Below are positions 63,891 through 64,000 of a stretch of 64,000 nt of DNA, piece by piece. The stretch comes from Leptolyngbyaceae cyanobacterium (lineage in GTDB: Bacteria > Cyanobacteriota > Cyanobacteriia > Cyanobacteriales > Aerosakkonemataceae), in the NCBI GenBank assembly GCA_036703985.1, contig DATNQN010000021.1, positions 1 to 64,000 of the forward strand, read 5' to 3'. Made by a program: the position numbers and the translations under genes. The stretch's first letter is position 1. The number at the start of each line of letters is the position of its first letter. Below the pieces are notes generated by a model. That model was not told where the DNA came from, made no database searches, and saw only the letters and a list, made by a program, of their open reading frames with translations.

Positions 63891-64000
63891 TATTTTTGCC
63901 GATCGACATTGATGATTTATAAATAATTCAGACCAGCTTAATTGTAGTCTGAGTTAGAAAATGAAAATTGTCCTACTGAGTATGACGATTTTAATTGAGA

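Overview
The window is chromosomal DNA from a cyanobacterium, most likely a filamentous one. The evidence is the abundance of GCGATCGC (HIP1-type) sites, cyanobacterial families (PRC-barrel/DUF2382, DUF928, DUF1816, slr1658-type regulator, PDGLE-type cobalt transporter subunit, short RRM proteins) and heptameric short tandem repeats between genes. It opens inside the 23S rRNA gene, followed by 5S and a strong terminator.

Layout. 1-1217: end of an rRNA operon. 1257-3833: three-gene ABC-2 exporter. 4327-7346: dnaA and dnaN flanking a cluster of DnaA boxes, the probable chromosomal origin. 7481-11146: pyrR, type 2 IPP isomerase and sppA. 11507-17323: small protein, large hybrid histidine kinase, SufR-like regulator, decayed GDYXXLXXXXXR gene, RsmB-type methyltransferase. 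17521: tRNA-Val(GAC). 17816-21765: four PRC-barrel/DUF2382 proteins on the minus strand. 22096-26177: KDPG aldolase, two L,D-transpeptidases, Hsp70-like protein. 26322-28903: SGNH-like protein plus MBOAT acyltransferase. 30132-33069: CbiM-PDGLE-CbiQ-CbiO cobalt/nickel importer. 33332-37284: multicopper oxidase, lipoprotein, ferritin-like protein and FTR1 permease, read as an iron-uptake module. 37564-44859: CsbD, 1261-residue sensor kinase, two related response regulators, DUF1816 and DUF7219-like proteins, Hsp20. 45103-47751: a methyltransferase fused to an Mrr-like nuclease. 48070-49961: PHP phosphoesterase and a PLP dehydratase. 50479-53183: RNA ligase, HD-polynucleotide kinase and DUF928 protein, an RNA-repair operon. 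53389-63890: anti-sigma-like ATPase, FKBP, two RRM proteins, RluA synthase, GHL10 hydrolase, truncated haemoglobin, lipoxygenase and small unknowns.

The most notable items are the RNA healing-and-sealing operon, the single-chain methyltransferase/nuclease, the ferroxidase-permease iron cluster, a 104-bp MITE-like palindromic element present three times, and heptamer repeats that run into pyrR and supply its last codons. No transposase, prophage or intact CRISPR array was seen; two degenerate CRISPR-repeat-like sequences lie upstream of cbiM.
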